Origin: Dugong dugon
Taxonomy: Eukaryota; Chordata; Mammalia; Sirenia; Dugongidae
Reading direction: 5' to 3'
Assembly (NCBI GenBank): GCA_030035585.1
Contig: CM057482.1
Coordinates: 48,527,501-48,591,500, forward strand
DNA length: 64,000 nt
Under the pieces are notes generated by a model that was not told the origin of the DNA, made no database searches, and saw only the letters and a list, made by a program, of their open reading frames with translations. Every line of letters begins with the position of its first letter. The first letter of the stretch is position 1. Below are positions 1 through 12,184 of the stretch, piece by piece. Made by a program: the position numbers and the translations under genes.

Positions 1-89
1 ATTGGTCTGTAGTTTTTTTGTTTTTGTTTTTTTCCTCATAAGGTATTTGTATGTTTTCATATCAGGGTAATACTATCCTCATAGAATGA

Positions 90-724
90 TGTCGTAAAGT
101 AACTCTCAGTACTCTGATTAATGAAAATTGAGATATTTATTGAAAGTAAAGAGACAGCTCAAGCTGAGGATAGACTAAACTCCAGGTAGTGGAATCCAGT
201 AATCCAATATGGTGACTCAGTAGTGACGATTTTTAAAGGGGGAAAACAAAGGACTTGAAGTACAGTACTTGATTGGTATTCACAAACGTAGCTCACTGAA
301 AGACATCTCTTGATTGGTAATTACAGACTTAGATCATCAAAAGACATCACTCAATTGGTAGTAGATCATTTTAAGGCAGGACTTACTGTGGCACGAACTA
401 GTAAAGCTAGACTTCCGGTAGTAGGAGCTCATAAGGTGATTGGCTTAAAAGGATATACATGTCTTACTTAAATTGGTTACAATGTGGTGGTAATCCTAAG
501 GGTATGTGACAGGGGTGGAGATCACAGGGTGATTACATCCCCTGTTTCAGGGGAGTTGCAGTGTAGTTACATGATTGCTGGACATAGTTTCATGAATATG
601 TCTGCATGGAAAATGGCTGTTGCTAGGTTAGAAAAAGAACTAGCCACAGAGGAGTCAAACTCAAACTTCAAGTCACCACTTTAGACCTCCTCAGGTACCT
701 CAAATTTTAAAATTCCATTACACA
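90..724 (-). mobile_element. Solo LTR, 635 bp, with 4-bp target duplication
   Basis: Inserted in the L1 at 1-2130. Bounded by TG...CA and flanked by ATGA at 86-89 and 725-728; removing it restores continuous L1 sequence. On the minus strand AATAAA (141-136) sits about 50 bp from the 3' end, as expected for R/U5. A 4-bp duplication suggests a class I ERV; family not identified. Confidence 0.65.
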
Positions 725-1593
725 ATGAGTTTGGAAATATTCCCTCTTCTTCAACTTTCTTCAAGAGTTTGGGATAATTTGCATTGTTTCTTCCTTAAAT
801 GTTTGATAGAATTCACCAGTGAAGCCATCCAGGCCTGGAATTTTCTTTGTGTTTTTACTCTCAAATTGTTTCCTTAACAGATATAGGGCTATTCAGCTTA
901 TCCATTTCTTCTTGAGGGAGCTTCTTTAGTGTGTTTCAAGGAACTTGTCCATTTCCTATAAGTCATCGAATTTATTGCCATAAAGTTGTTCACAATATTC
1001 CTTTTTAATTCTTTTTAATATCTGGAGAATCTGTAGTGTTATCAGTTTCCTCATTCCTGATATTGGTGATACGTGTCTTCTCTCTTTTCTTCCTGATCAA
1101 TCTGGTTAGAGGTTTATCGATTTTATTAATCATTTCAAAGAACCAGCTTTTGGTTTCATTAATTTTCTCTATTATTTTTTAAAAAATTCTTCTTCATTGA
1201 TTTCTGCTGTTTTTATTTCCCTTTTTTCTGCTTACTTTGGGTTTAACCTGCTCTTAATTTTCTAGTTTCTTAAGATGGAAGCAGAAGTAATTGATTTGAG
1301 ACCTTTCTTCTTTTTTATTACAGACATTTAGTGTTATAAATTTCCCCACAACGTTGCCTTAGCAGCATCTCACAAATGTTGAATGTTATGTTTCAATTTT
1401 CATCCAGTTAAAAATACTAATTCCCTTTTTATTCATTTTTTGCCCATAGATTATTTATATGAGTTCGTTTCCAAATATTTGGGGATGAATTTTCCGGAGA
1501 GCTTTATGTTGATTTCTAGTTTAATTCTCCTGTGGTCGGAATTGACTAGATGGCAGCCATTTTTTTGTTTTTGGTTTTTGTGGTCAGAGAACA

Positions 1594-1808
1594 GGTCCCT
1601 GGGTGGTGCAAACTGTTTGCACTCAGCTACTAACTGAAAGGTTGGCAGTTTGAATCCACCCAGCAGCATCATGGTAGAATGGCCTCGCGATCTACTTCCA
1701 TAAGATTACAGCTGTTAAAAACCCTGAGGAGTGCAGTTCTACTCTAACACACATTGGGTCACTATGAGTCAGAAGTGACTTGACAGCAATGGATTTGGTT
1801 TGGCTTTT
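1594..1808 (+). mobile_element. AfroSINE, long form
   Basis: tRNA-derived head (cctgggtggtgcaaac...), body with gatctacttcc, RTE-like tail (ggtcactatgagtcag...). Perfect 12-bp duplication GGTCAGAGAACA at 1582-1593 and 1809-1820. Inserted in antisense L1. Confidence 0.9.
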
Positions 1809-2530
1809 GGTCAGAGAACATAATGTATATGACTTGAATCTCTAAAAAAATGTTTGAGATTTATTTTACGGCTAAAGATATGGTTTATTTTGGTAAATGT
1901 TCTGTGTACACTTGAAAAAATGTGTATTCTGCTGATGTTGGGTGGAGTGTTCTGTAAGTGTCAATTAGGTCTATTTGGTTGATAGTGTTGTTTAAATCTA
2001 TTGTATCTTTACTGATTTTGTTTACATGTTCTATGAATTATTGGGGAGTATGGACAACTCTGAAATTGTGAACTTATCCATTTGTTTGCAGTTCAATTTT
2101 TTTTTTATCAAAGCTTTGTTATTAGATGCATAAACATTTAGGACTGTTATGTCCTCTTGATGAATTCACTCCTTTATGCTTGCAGTGTTTTTGACAATAA
2201 ATCTGCTATCATCCTTATCTTTGTCTTTCTGTATGTAATGTCTTTTTTCCTCTGGCTACTTTTGACATTTTTCCTTATCACTGGTTTTGGGAAATTTGTG
2301 ATATATCATGGTGTAGCTTTCTTCATATCTCTTGTGCTTGAGGTTCATTGAGCTTCTTAGATATGTAGCCTTATAGTTTTCATGAAACTTAGAAAATTTT
2401 GGCCATATTCTTTCAAATATTTTTTCTCTACCCACGCCTGGGGACTTCAATTACCCAGATATTACACCAACTGAAGTTGTTCCACAGCTTTGATGCTCTT
2501 TTAATTTTTTTTTAAATTCTTTTTTTCTCT

Positions 2531-3411
2531 TGAACCAAAACTATCTCCTAAAGTCACTGTGATCATTAAGGTCAACTTGGCTGGGCCATGCTTCTCAGTG
2601 GTTTGGCAATTATGATCTAGTTTGGCAGTTGTATGATGATGCGATCACCTCCATGATGGGATCAGCTGTGAGTAGCCACTCAGTTGAAAGCGAGTTTCCT
2701 TGGAGGTGTGGCCTGCATCCAGTGTAGGTGGACTTTCTGGCAAGGCTTATGGGCTTTTGCTCGCTTGGATCCTGCAGCTGGTTCCTGTGCGTCTGACCTC
2801 CAGTTGTTTGGACTTGAGCAGGCAGCTTACCTGCCATCTTGCCTGACAATCTTGGGATTCAACAATCTTCACAGCCTGTGAGCAAGAGCCCTGCTTCCTG
2901 ACCTGCTGATCTTGGGTTCACCAGCCCCAGTGGCTACGTGAATCAGGAGCAGCCTCTATCCTGACCCACGGACTGGGGAAGAGCCTCTACAACCATGTGA
3001 GCCATTTCCTTAATATAAATCTCTCTCTATATATATATTTATACACTTTACTGGTTTTGCTTCTCTAGAGAACCCAACCTAAGACAGTCACTTTTTAACT
3101 AAAAAGGTTAGCTCCAAAAGTAAAGAACGTCACCCTTGAGTACTAGGCTCTTTTAAAAAATTATCTATATGAGACCAAATGCATAACAGTTACTCTAAAG
3201 CATAGATGAGAATACTAGGGGGCAATGAGACTAAGTTAATGAGACTGGAACAACTAGAACGGAAACAATGAGAATGTTGACACAAGGTGAAGAATGTAAC
3301 CAATGTCACTGAACATTATGTGTAGAAATTGTTGAATGGGAACTTGTTTTGCTGTGTATACTTTCACCAAAAATACAATTTTTATTTATTTATTTATTAT
3401 TATTATTATTT
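2531..3411 (+). mobile_element. L1 3' UTR fragment carrying an LTR, ending in (TTTA)n/(TAT)n
   Basis: Plus-strand L1 tail related to 16.55-16.86 kb in this window (ccaaaactatc..., ...attgttgaatgggaacttgttttgctgtgtatac). It ends in a TTTA/TTA simple repeat. It is split by the LTR at 2558-3086. Confidence 0.6.
2558..3086 (+). mobile_element. Solo LTR, 529 bp, 5-bp target duplication GTCAC
   Basis: Starts TGTGATCA, ends CTAAGACA, and is flanked by GTCAC at 2553-2557 and 3087-3091. A 5-bp duplication and TG...CA ends fit an ERVL/MaLR-type LTR. An AT-rich TATA-like run occurs at about 3015-3050. Confidence 0.65.
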
Positions 3412-4581
3412 TGCTGAATTTCATTTTGGATAGTTTCTACGGCTCTGCCTTCAAGTTCACTAATCTTTTCTTTAATATTCTTCAATATAGTGTTAATCCC
3501 ACCCAGTGAAATTTTTCATCTCAGACACTGTAGTTTTCATCTCTTGAAGTTCTATTTGAGTCTTTTTTCATATCATCCATGTCTCTGCTTAACGTTTAGA
3601 ACATACAGAATACATTTATAACTTTCTTAAGTCCTTCTCTGCTAATTCTGACATTTGTGTCAGTTTTGGATCAGTTTCAATCAGATTTTTCTCATTATTA
3701 ATGAGTCATGCTTTCCTACCTCTGCATGCCTGGTAATTTTTTATCGGAGTCTAGAGATTGTGGGTTTTACATTGTTGGGTGCTGGATATATATATATGTA
3801 TATTTTGCTCCTATAAATTTCCTTGAATTTTGTTCTGGAATGCAGTTAAGTTACTTGGAAACAGTTTAATCTTTTGAGTCTTGCTATTATAATTTGTTAG
3901 GCAGATCCAGAGTAATGCTCAGTCTAGGACCATTATTCTTCTTATGCTGAGTACTCTACCCAGTACCCCATTAATTAGGAGGTTTTCTAATCTGGCTGGT
4001 GGGGAACATGCATTAAAAGGTGTTAATTATATAATAATAATAAAATCTTTTAGAATTTCCCTTAGTGCAGATCTTCTGACTGTAAATTTCCTCAGTTGTT
4101 TTTTTTTTTTTTTTTTTTTTTTGCCTTCATCATTGAAGAATAATTTTGTTGGGCAGAGAATTAAAGAGTGGCAGTTATTTTCTTTTAATTCCCTGAAGAT
4201 CTCATTCTGATATTTTCTGTTTTCCAATAGCTGCTGTTGAGAAGTCAGTCATCAGTCTGTTACTTACTTCTTTGAAGATAAGCTCCTGTGAAGATGTCTT
4301 TTTACTCTGTTTAATTTTTAAATTTTCTCTTTGTCTTTGGTCTTTCACTAGTATTGATCCTTTTGGGATCTGTTGGGTTTCTGAATCTGCATTGATGTCT
4401 TTCATCAGTTCTGGAAAAATTTTCTACCATTATTTCCTCAAATAACACTTATGTGCTAATCTCTCTCTCCTCTTACTGTGACTCCAATTACATATATGTT
4501 AGATCTTCTTTCTGTACCCACTCTCTCTCTTTACCCTACCGTCTATATTTTTCAGCACTTTATTATGCCATGCTTCATTCT

Positions 4582-4639
4582 ATAGGGTCTCTCTGAGTCA
4601 GAACTGAGTTGAGAGCAACGGGTTTTGTTTTGTTTTGGT
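4582..4639 (+). mobile_element. AfroSINE 3' end, 5'-truncated
   Basis: Only the tail (atagggtctctctgagtcag...gttttgttttgg) is present. Perfect 12-bp duplication ATGCTTCATTCT at 4570-4581 and 4640-4651, so this is a real short insertion, not a remnant. Confidence 0.85.
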
Positions 4640-5199
4640 ATGCTTCATTCTGGATTGATTATTTTGACCTATTTTCCAGCTGACTAATTCTTTCCTCAAC
4701 TTTGTCTAATCTGCTATTAAACATGTCCATGAGCTATTATTTTCAATTACCAAATTGTTTTCAATTTTAAAATTTCATTTTGAGTCTTTTTCAAATACTC
4801 TATGTCATTTTTTTAGTGGTTTTCATTTTCTTGACAAAATTTTCAATCTTGGTTTTTATCTCATTGCGGCTATTTACAGTCTGTTTTATGGTTGTTATAC
4901 TGTGATATATAATATCTAAAGTCCTTGAGAGTGTGACGTGTGCTCTTTCTCCCCGTTCTCTTATGTGGTCTTGTCTCTTTGTGGTGAAATTAGTTCCTTT
5001 ATGTGGACTTTTGCCTTGGTTTTTTGGAAAAAGAGCTTGAGAGACTTTTTCCCCCTAATCCCTGAGGAGTTACCTTTGCCCTAGTATTCTACCCCAGAGG
5101 GTTTATTACTTCTGTCCAGGTTGACTGACATTTCCTGGGTAAGCTGTAAAACAACTTGGTTTTGATACTTTTTGTCTGGTCCTGGGCTGCAGCCTGCCC

Positions 5200-6055
5200 T
5201 GTGATTGGTATGCACCTTGCAGGGATTGATCGATAGGCTATGCAAATGAAGTGTCTGTGGCCTACCAACAGGTGAGTCAGTTTGTGGCCCCCACTAGGAG
5301 GGACCGTGCCTTGAAATTGACAAGGAGTTGTGTATATAAGCAGCCAGTTTGACAGAGATTTGAGACAGAAAGAAGCAGGAAGAGGCATAAAGAAACATAA
5401 TCTCTAGGTCCTTAGACATAAAGATTCCACAGTATAAAGATTTCACAGATGAAGAGGAATTTTTTAGATTTTGGACTTGGAGTTGATTTAAGACTTTTGC
5501 TATGATATGAGGTGAATGTGTTTTACATGTGGCAAGGACATGCATTTTGGGGGGCCAAAAGGTGGAGTGTCATGGATTGAATTGTGTCCCCCAAAAATAC
5601 ATGTTGACTTGGTTAGGTCATGATTCCCAGTATTGTATGGTTGTCTTCCATTTTGTGATTTTAATTTTATGTTAAAGAGGATTAGGGCGGGATTGAAACA
5701 CCCTTACTAAGGTCACATCCCTGATCCAATGTAAAGGGAGTTTCCCTGGAGTGTGGCCTGCACCACCTTTTATCTTACAAGAGATAAAAGGAAAGGGAAG
5801 CAAGCAGAGATTGGGGACCTCATACTACCAAGAAACAAGAGCCAGGAGAACAGTGTGTCCTTTGGACCCGGGGTCCCTGTGCTGAGAAGCTCCTCGACCA
5901 GGGGAAGATTGATGACAAGGACCTTCCACCAGAGCCGACAGAGAGAGAAAGCCTTCCCCTGGAGCTGATGCCCTGAATTTGGACTTGTAGCCTACTAGAC
6001 TGTGAGAGAATAAATTTCTCTTTGTTAAAGCCATCCACTTGTGGTGAAAGTAAAC
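5200..6055 (+). mobile_element. MaLR-type LTR (from 5568) with 3' internal sequence
   Basis: From 5568 an LTR starts TGTCATGGATTGAATTGTGTC and ends with the AATAAATTTCTC...AAGCCA module typical of MaLR LTRs. It is preceded by a G-rich polypurine stretch at 5548-5566. Upstream, ATGCAAAT (5238-5245) and TATATAAG (5333-5340) look promoter-like and may belong to the internal region. Confidence 0.6.
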
Positions 6056-6079
6056 GCAATAAAAATATCAACAGGATTT

Positions 6080-6545
6080 TTTCGGGGGATGAAACTTAGA
6101 CATGCTGTTTCATATGGAAAAATAAAAATGTACAAATAATCAGAAAAATTTCATGAAAGTAATGAGGGGTGACTTCCCCCACTAGACATCAAAGAATACT
6201 GTAAAGCTACATTAATTAAAACAGTGTGGTTTTGATGCACTTATAGAGATCAATAGAATAGAGACCAAAACCAAATCAAACCCATTGCTGTCGATTCTGA
6301 CTCATAGAGACCAAAAGTGGACCTAAATAAATTCAAGCATTTAGTATATTATGAAAGTGAAGGAAAGATGGAACAACTGGGTAGCAATTTGGGGAAAAAA
6401 ATTAAATTAAATCTCTTTCTTTTTACACCAAAGTAAATTCCAGCTAGATCAAAGGTTTAAACAAAAAAATACTGATAAGATGGGAGATTATTGGAGTCAA
6501 GAAAGCCTTCCTAAAAATGACATAAAACCTAGACTCTATAAATTT
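6080..6545 (+). mobile_element. Old L1 ORF2 fragment, split by a SINE tail
   Basis: Reads like the L1 ORF2 C-terminal part (tactgtaaagctacattaattaaaacagtgtgg). A 33-bp minus-strand AfroSINE tail (6271-6303) is inserted with duplication ATAGAGACCAAAA at 6258-6270 and 6304-6316. No intact frame. Confidence 0.65.
6271..6303 (-). mobile_element. AfroSINE 3'-end stub, 33 bp
   Basis: Complement gives the SINE tail gagtcagaatcgacagcaat... Flanked by 13-bp repeats ATAGAGACCAAAA. Part of the right repeat overlaps the SINE consensus, so boundaries are approximate. Confidence 0.65.
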
Positions 6546-7195
6546 ACTTACCTGTAGAAAGGTAACTTAAAATAGCTATAAGGTTATCCCTACTGTGACA
6601 TCACTTCCACCAATTTATGCTTTCTTAGGTGAGAGAAGAAAGTGTAGTTATAGCCACTCCGCCAGAAACTGTGGGTTATCCTAGGAATACTCATGGGAGT
6701 GGGTTGCTCATGTAGGGGCAGAGGAAAATTGAAACTCTGGTATGAATGATTAAGCTATCCATCCACTCTGCTAGGTATTGTAGATTCTTTTCTAGTATTG
6801 AATTGGATCACTGGACCATATCAGCTTAGCTCAGGACCGGCAAATTTCCTCTATCCATACTTCCACTCCCCACACACTGCTCAGGGTAGCATCTAATCCA
6901 GTCATGGCCCACTGAGCCCAGGCAATTCTCAACATACACCTCCAGGCTACTACCTACCAATAAGGGAAGACTACTGGCCATCCTGGGCCTGGCCCATCAC
7001 ACATATTGCATCCCCTGAATTTGGCATTAATGTTATATCCTTAGCATTTAATGTTGGTCTTTATAAGGAAGATCGGCATTCCTGGTTTTTTTAAAGACAC
7101 ATTTGAATTTGTCATAAAATGGTTCTTCAGGACTTTTGTTACGTGTTCTAGAATCTGTTTCTTTTCTGTTAAAGTTCTATGTCTGAACTTAATGG
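6546..7195. other. No recognised feature
   Basis: Mixed unique-looking sequence; no gene, RNA or repeat family recognised. Confidence 0.4.
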
Positions 7196-7577
7196 TTTGA
7201 CTGAGACTGGAGGGACTCCAGAAGACATGGCCCCCAGACTCTCTGTTAGCCCAAAACTAAAACCATTCCCGAGACCAACTCTTCAGACAAGGATTAGACT
7301 GGACTATGGGACATAAAATGATACTCATGAAGCGTGTGCTTCTTAGCTCAAGTAGATACATGAGACTGTATGGGCAGCTCCTGTCCAGACGTGAGATGAG
7401 AAGGCAGAGAGGGTCAGGAGCTGGTTGAATGGACATGGGAAATCCGGGGTGGAAAGGAGTGTGCTGTCACAGTATAGGGAGAGCAACTAGGGTCACATAA
7501 CAATGTATGTATAAATTTTTGTATGAGAGACTAACTTGAATTGTAAACTTTCACTTAAAGCACAATTTAAGAAAAAA
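7196..7577 (+). mobile_element. L1 3' UTR end fragment
   Basis: Shares its whole length with the tails at 17270-17640 and 58080-58315, ending ttgtaaactttcacttaaag and a short A-tract. A 5'-truncated L1 tail. Confidence 0.8.
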
Positions 7578-7949
7578 ATGTTCTATGTCTGAAACTTGCC
7601 TTAAACTTTAATACTAGGATAAACATTCTCTCCCCAAAGAGTCTGACGTGCTTTCCTTTTTCTAGTAATGACAAGGAATCAGCTTGTGGCTCCCTTTCTG
7701 CCTTGGCTGCTCAGAAACTCAGAAGCAGATTCAAGGCTCAATTACAGGAACTGCATTAGGCCTTGGGCTTGCACAGCTGCTTTGCCTGCTTTCCTTGTCC
7801 TTGTGTTTTATTACTCTTACTAACCTCTCTGTGCATATATCTTTTATTGTAAGCCACCTCAGAGCCCGAGCAATTGCAGCACACGGTACACAACTCAACA
7901 TCTGGGCTCCCTGCTGGGTCACCACTGGGTGGTCTGTGTGCCTCCATTG

Positions 7950-9960
7950 AAGGCTCCAGCTCTATTCTCACAGCTCTGGTAACTCCCTCCTCCCTTGCTT
8001 CCTCAAGCCTAGTGGAGGTAATGTCTCCCTAGCGTTGCTAGCCTTGGGGTCTGCACCATCCATTCTTCATTTCCCTAAGCCCTGCCAACACCTTTGTAAG
8101 CAGTGCCTTTATTAAATGCTTATCCATTACCCCATTCATATGTACCATCTGTTTCTACCCAGGACCCTGGCTGAATGAAGCCAGAAGCTGCACCCTCAAA
8201 ATAGGATTAGGGAATTGGGTTGCTCAGGCATTTAAGGTGTGAGCAATTGGGCACTGGTAATCAGGGCATGCAGTAGCATCACGCTTATTCAAAGTCTCAC
8301 TGGGAGCTGGTGATCGTGTGTCCAGCCACGACACAGGAGAGGAACATGGACCAGAGAACCCAGCAATGGGAAATCAAATGGCTATGAAACAGTCACAGTG
8401 GCAACAAGAGTGATTATAAAGACTGTGGGGTCAACTGGCTGCATCTGATGGCCCTCCAGTGTGTACACAGTGGAAAGGACAAAGGGCAGGTAGTTACTGG
8501 CAAGGCAGAACATAGTGGAAGATGAGAAAGCCCTGATGGAATTCACCATCCCTGCAGTTGCAGGCGAGAAATGGATAAGCCAAGTCGTGGCCTGACTATA
8601 AGGGCTGCAATCAGTGGAGCCAATTAAATATTCAACCCTGTCCCATCTCTTATGCTAAGGGCACTAGAAGAAGTGGGACCCTGAGGTACAGGCTGACCAG
8701 AGGAGGCTGAGAACTGTGAACCTCCAAATCCCTGGTCTCTGTGCCAGCCAGCCTCCTCCTGCATGTACACATTTTAGTTCATGCATTTGGAGCAGCTGTG
8801 CACAAGCTGATGCTGTTTCTCCACAGAACTCACCTTAACACTCTTCATTACCTCTAGACCCCACAGTTTGATCCCAACATAGCTGAGATGGAAAGTACAA
8901 GGCCGGCTGGGAGAGGACACAGTTATTCAGTGCAAGCGTGGTAGGACCTCACCCATCTATACTTGCAGGAGTCTGGGGAGAATGCATGGTGGTGCACTCC
9001 AACAGTGTCAGGAGGGGGAATTATAAGCCTTGCTTGAACCAAACTTACTGAAATTCAAGAATTCAGTACCTGGAGCACCTGGGATGGTGTTCATCCCTGC
9101 TAGGCTGGCCATGTGAAGCCTGGAGGCAAGGTGGCCTACAGCCAACATCCCGAGAGGCTGACCTATATGGACTACACACCTGGGCTCCCTGCAGCTTGGA
9201 TGGGTCAGCCTCTCAAGGCAGAACAGGGGAGAGTAGACAAGGAGGGGCAGACAGACCCTGACCTGTCCTTTGGGTGAAAATTTGTTTCCACACAAGGTCA
9301 CAGATGATCGCCAGCTCCCACATCCTCGGCGTGATGTCACGTCAGTCTTACTCCCATTGGTCACAGTGGTGTTTTCAGGAATGCCCTTTGTACTGCTGTG
9401 GGCTATCTTTGGTGGGAATCTTTCAGGGGTGGATGAGCAAGTCGCACAAAGTACATCCATGCAACATTTGTGTCTTCTGAGTCTTTGGACTATACTCTCT
9501 AATGTCAGGGAAATTCTAGTTCAACCATGTTGACTGTAGGTCACATTGAGTCCAGGCTCCAGTTAACCAGCTCAGCAGATGTTAGTGCCACTCCCAGGTG
9601 CTGCAGCTTCCAGCTGGGTTCAGCCAATGGGAGGCACTGGCAGATCAGTGGGTGGGAGGAGGAGTAAGGTCAGAGTATTTATTCTGGCTGCTAACCTGCT
9701 GGGTCACTGTGAGTTGGCATTCTCTCTCCTGAAGGTCTGTCTCTGTCATACAGCTCCTCTCTACAGCTTCTGACACCTTCAGGCTTGGGGCGGGGGGCGG
9801 GTAACATTAATTGTTCCCCAGTGTTGCTAGCCCCCAGTATCCAACCATCCTTTGTTGGTTTCCCTCAACCCCTTGGTAAATAGCTCAGTTAACCAATTTG
9901 AGTGTGCCATGTTGCCTGCTAAAACACTGACTGATACAGGTCATTTCCTAGGATCCTTTG
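7950..9960 (+). repeat. ERVL-like sequence with two LTR-like ends (tentative)
   Basis: Two related stretches in the same orientation, about 7975-8180 and 9715-9945, share a pattern (ccctagcgttgctagcc..., accc...gtgtgccat..., accctgactgat) like LTR 3' halves. The 1.5 kb between could be degraded internal sequence; no gag or pol recognised. Weak call. Confidence 0.35.
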
Positions 9961-11640
9961 GGGACAGGACATAGAGTATTTGTAGAACACGATTTTCACA
10001 TTTATGAGGCAATTCTCTTGATTGTAAATCTTGAAGATGACCCTTGAAGATCAAGTGGCGCAGCCTTGATCAGGACTGGAGATTCCACAAGCTGCATGAG
10101 TACACCTAACAAGACCTGTGAGGATTTCCAATACTTCTACTGCGAATAGCCAGTTTCTTCCCCTCCCTGTATCTACACCCTTGCAATGTGACTTCATAGT
10201 TCCTTCTATTGAGAGGTGGAGACTTCATCCGGTGACGCTGGGTGGCCTTATATGTTTTGCTTTGGCCAGTGGGCAGTACCAAAATGTGAAGCACGCAGAG
10301 ACTTGAAAAGTTTTGGTACGTTGTCCTTGGAATCGAACCACCATGTGAACAAGCCTAGGCTAGCCTGCTGAAGGTTGAGAAACGCATGGTGTGGCCGACT
10401 GCCATACTAAGTGAGGCCATTTGGGTCCAGCCAGCCTGCAGCTGACCATGGACACATGAGTGAGGCAGCCAAGATCAAGCCAAGCCCAGCTCAATAGACT
10501 CTTGAAACAAATGGCTCTCTGAAGCTATTAAGTTCAGAGTGGTCTGGCTCACTGGAAAAGCTAGCGGATGCATCTTCCAAATCACAGGTCACACTGGGCA
10601 AACTCATTTTTCTTGCACCTTCTGAAAACCACCTCTACTTTTACTAGAGTTTGCAGACTCCACAGCACACAACAGGTTGTTATGATGGTGGGGAGAGGAA
10701 GCCTGAAATGACCTGAGAGGAGACTGGAATGGATGTTGCAAAGTGAAAGGTCTTATTCTATAGCAACTTGCAGAAATTTACTCCTAAAACTGGACTTGTG
10801 GCATTATATTCTCTCTTCCCATGATGCTAAAAAATGTATCAAAGGGCCAGTAAAATTTCCTAAGGCACTTGCTAGAGTCTCCATTTTCACACTACCACGT
10901 AGACTCTAAGGAAGATGAAGCCATTGAGGAGTACATCCAGAACTGGTATTAAAGCTGAACACTACAAAGACTCTCCTGGTTTGTGAAGGTCATTTCATCT
11001 CTAAATTAGTTCCTAATGCTTCCAACTAATAGTTGAGAACCATTTATCGCAAATGTCCAGCTACAGAGAACGTATCAAACTAAAGAATTACTAAGAAGTT
11101 TCTTAGGTCCTACAAGGAAATCTCTAGGGGTTAACAACAAAGCTAGATGAAAAATTTTAGTCCAACTCTCAAACTTTCTAAATTGTAAATCTTCCATGTT
11201 GGCGGAGAGCCATCCAGTTAAACTGGAAACTGGAGATGTGTTCAAGCGCTTTCCCAAAGCCCCTGAGACCCACTTGTGTTTTCACTGACCCCTCTTTTGC
11301 CTGGAAGCCCAACTCCCTCCACAGACAAAATTCCACTCAAATCTCTCAAGACTCAAATACTTAGTCTTCACTATTCCAACCTATGCATGATTACACTGCT
11401 GTTCAAGTGTCCTGTTTCCGCTCCCCACAACCCTCCCCCACAGCCCCCACAAAGGTTTAAAGCCTCGTAAGATCAGACTGGATTTTTTCCTTTGTGTAGT
11501 ATACTGCCAAAGAGGACAACCACAGACTATCCCACACATCAGATACACAATAAATGTTGACTAATTTACATATGAGACCATTTCAGATATCCTTCCAACT
11601 AATTAATCTGGAGGTTAATATTTGTCCCTTCTGATCTCTA
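9961..11640. other. Intergenic, nothing recognised
   Basis: No gene, conserved RNA or recognisable repeat. Small open frames on both strands look like chance. Confidence 0.4.
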
Positions 11641-11644
11641 TGGC

Positions 11645-11830
11645 AGAGGTCAGTAAACTATAGCCTAAAGGCCAAATCCAGCTTGTAAGCTAAACTCTTT
11701 TTTTTTTTAAACAACCCTTAAGAAATATAAAAACCTAAGAATATGTGGCAGAGAGACTATAGGTGTCTTGCAAAGTCTAAAATGTTTACCATCCGGCCCT
11801 TTAGGAAACAAGCTGGCCAGCCTCTGTGAG
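11645..11830 (+). mobile_element. hAT/Charlie-type short DNA element
   Basis: Starts cagaggtcagtaaactatagcc, ends ccagcctctg, i.e. CAGAGG terminal inverted repeats, with the internal text common to mammalian non-autonomous hAT copies (gcaaagtctaaaatgtttaccat). Confidence 0.65.
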
Positions 11831-12184
11831 AGCCTCAACAAGAACGTAATGACTCCAGGTGCAAAGGGGAACGGAGGCTGGAGCTCTCAGGAACCTTGTC
11901 AGGGACCTATGAATCAGCTCTCGACAAGGAGCTGCTGCTTCATCCTGTTAATGGAGCAACTATCTGTAAGCGCCTGATTTTGGCCCAGATGTTGTAGATG
12001 AGCCCCAAGGAGTCTGCCAACTTTCAAGATCATGGCAACTGTCTGTCACTTGCCATTCTCATTTCTGGTGAGGAATAACAAGTAGAGAAATAAGTAATAA
12101 TAACTGAAAGTTGTGAATGATAAAAGAAGTTTAATGTTTGATAGACAAATTCAAGTTCAGAAAGAAATTTCCTCAAATTTCACA

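Larger units (their letters stand above)
1..2130 (-). mobile_element. L1 ORF2 fragment, antisense, carrying two insertions
   Basis: The complement reads as L1 ORF2: the stretch at 815-850 encodes the conserved reverse-transcriptase block P-G-x-D-G-F-T-G-E-F-Y. The element is entered in its middle at base 1 and is split by a solo LTR (90-724) and a SINE (1594-1808); the L1 text resumes exactly after each. Many disruptions, no intact frame. Confidence 0.8.
2360..5060 (-). mobile_element. Old LINE (L1/HAL1-type) sequence, antisense, interrupted
   Basis: T-rich text with phrases typical of old antisense LINE copies (gctgaatttcattttggata at 3412, repeated themes around 4380-4450 and 4750-4850). 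Split by a composite insertion at about 2531-3411 and by a SINE tail at 4582-4639. Exact subfamily not resolved. Confidence 0.55.

Noticed and set aside
9008-9460. 150-codon minus-strand open frame
   Set aside because: No domain, no splice context, within probable degraded ERV-like sequence.
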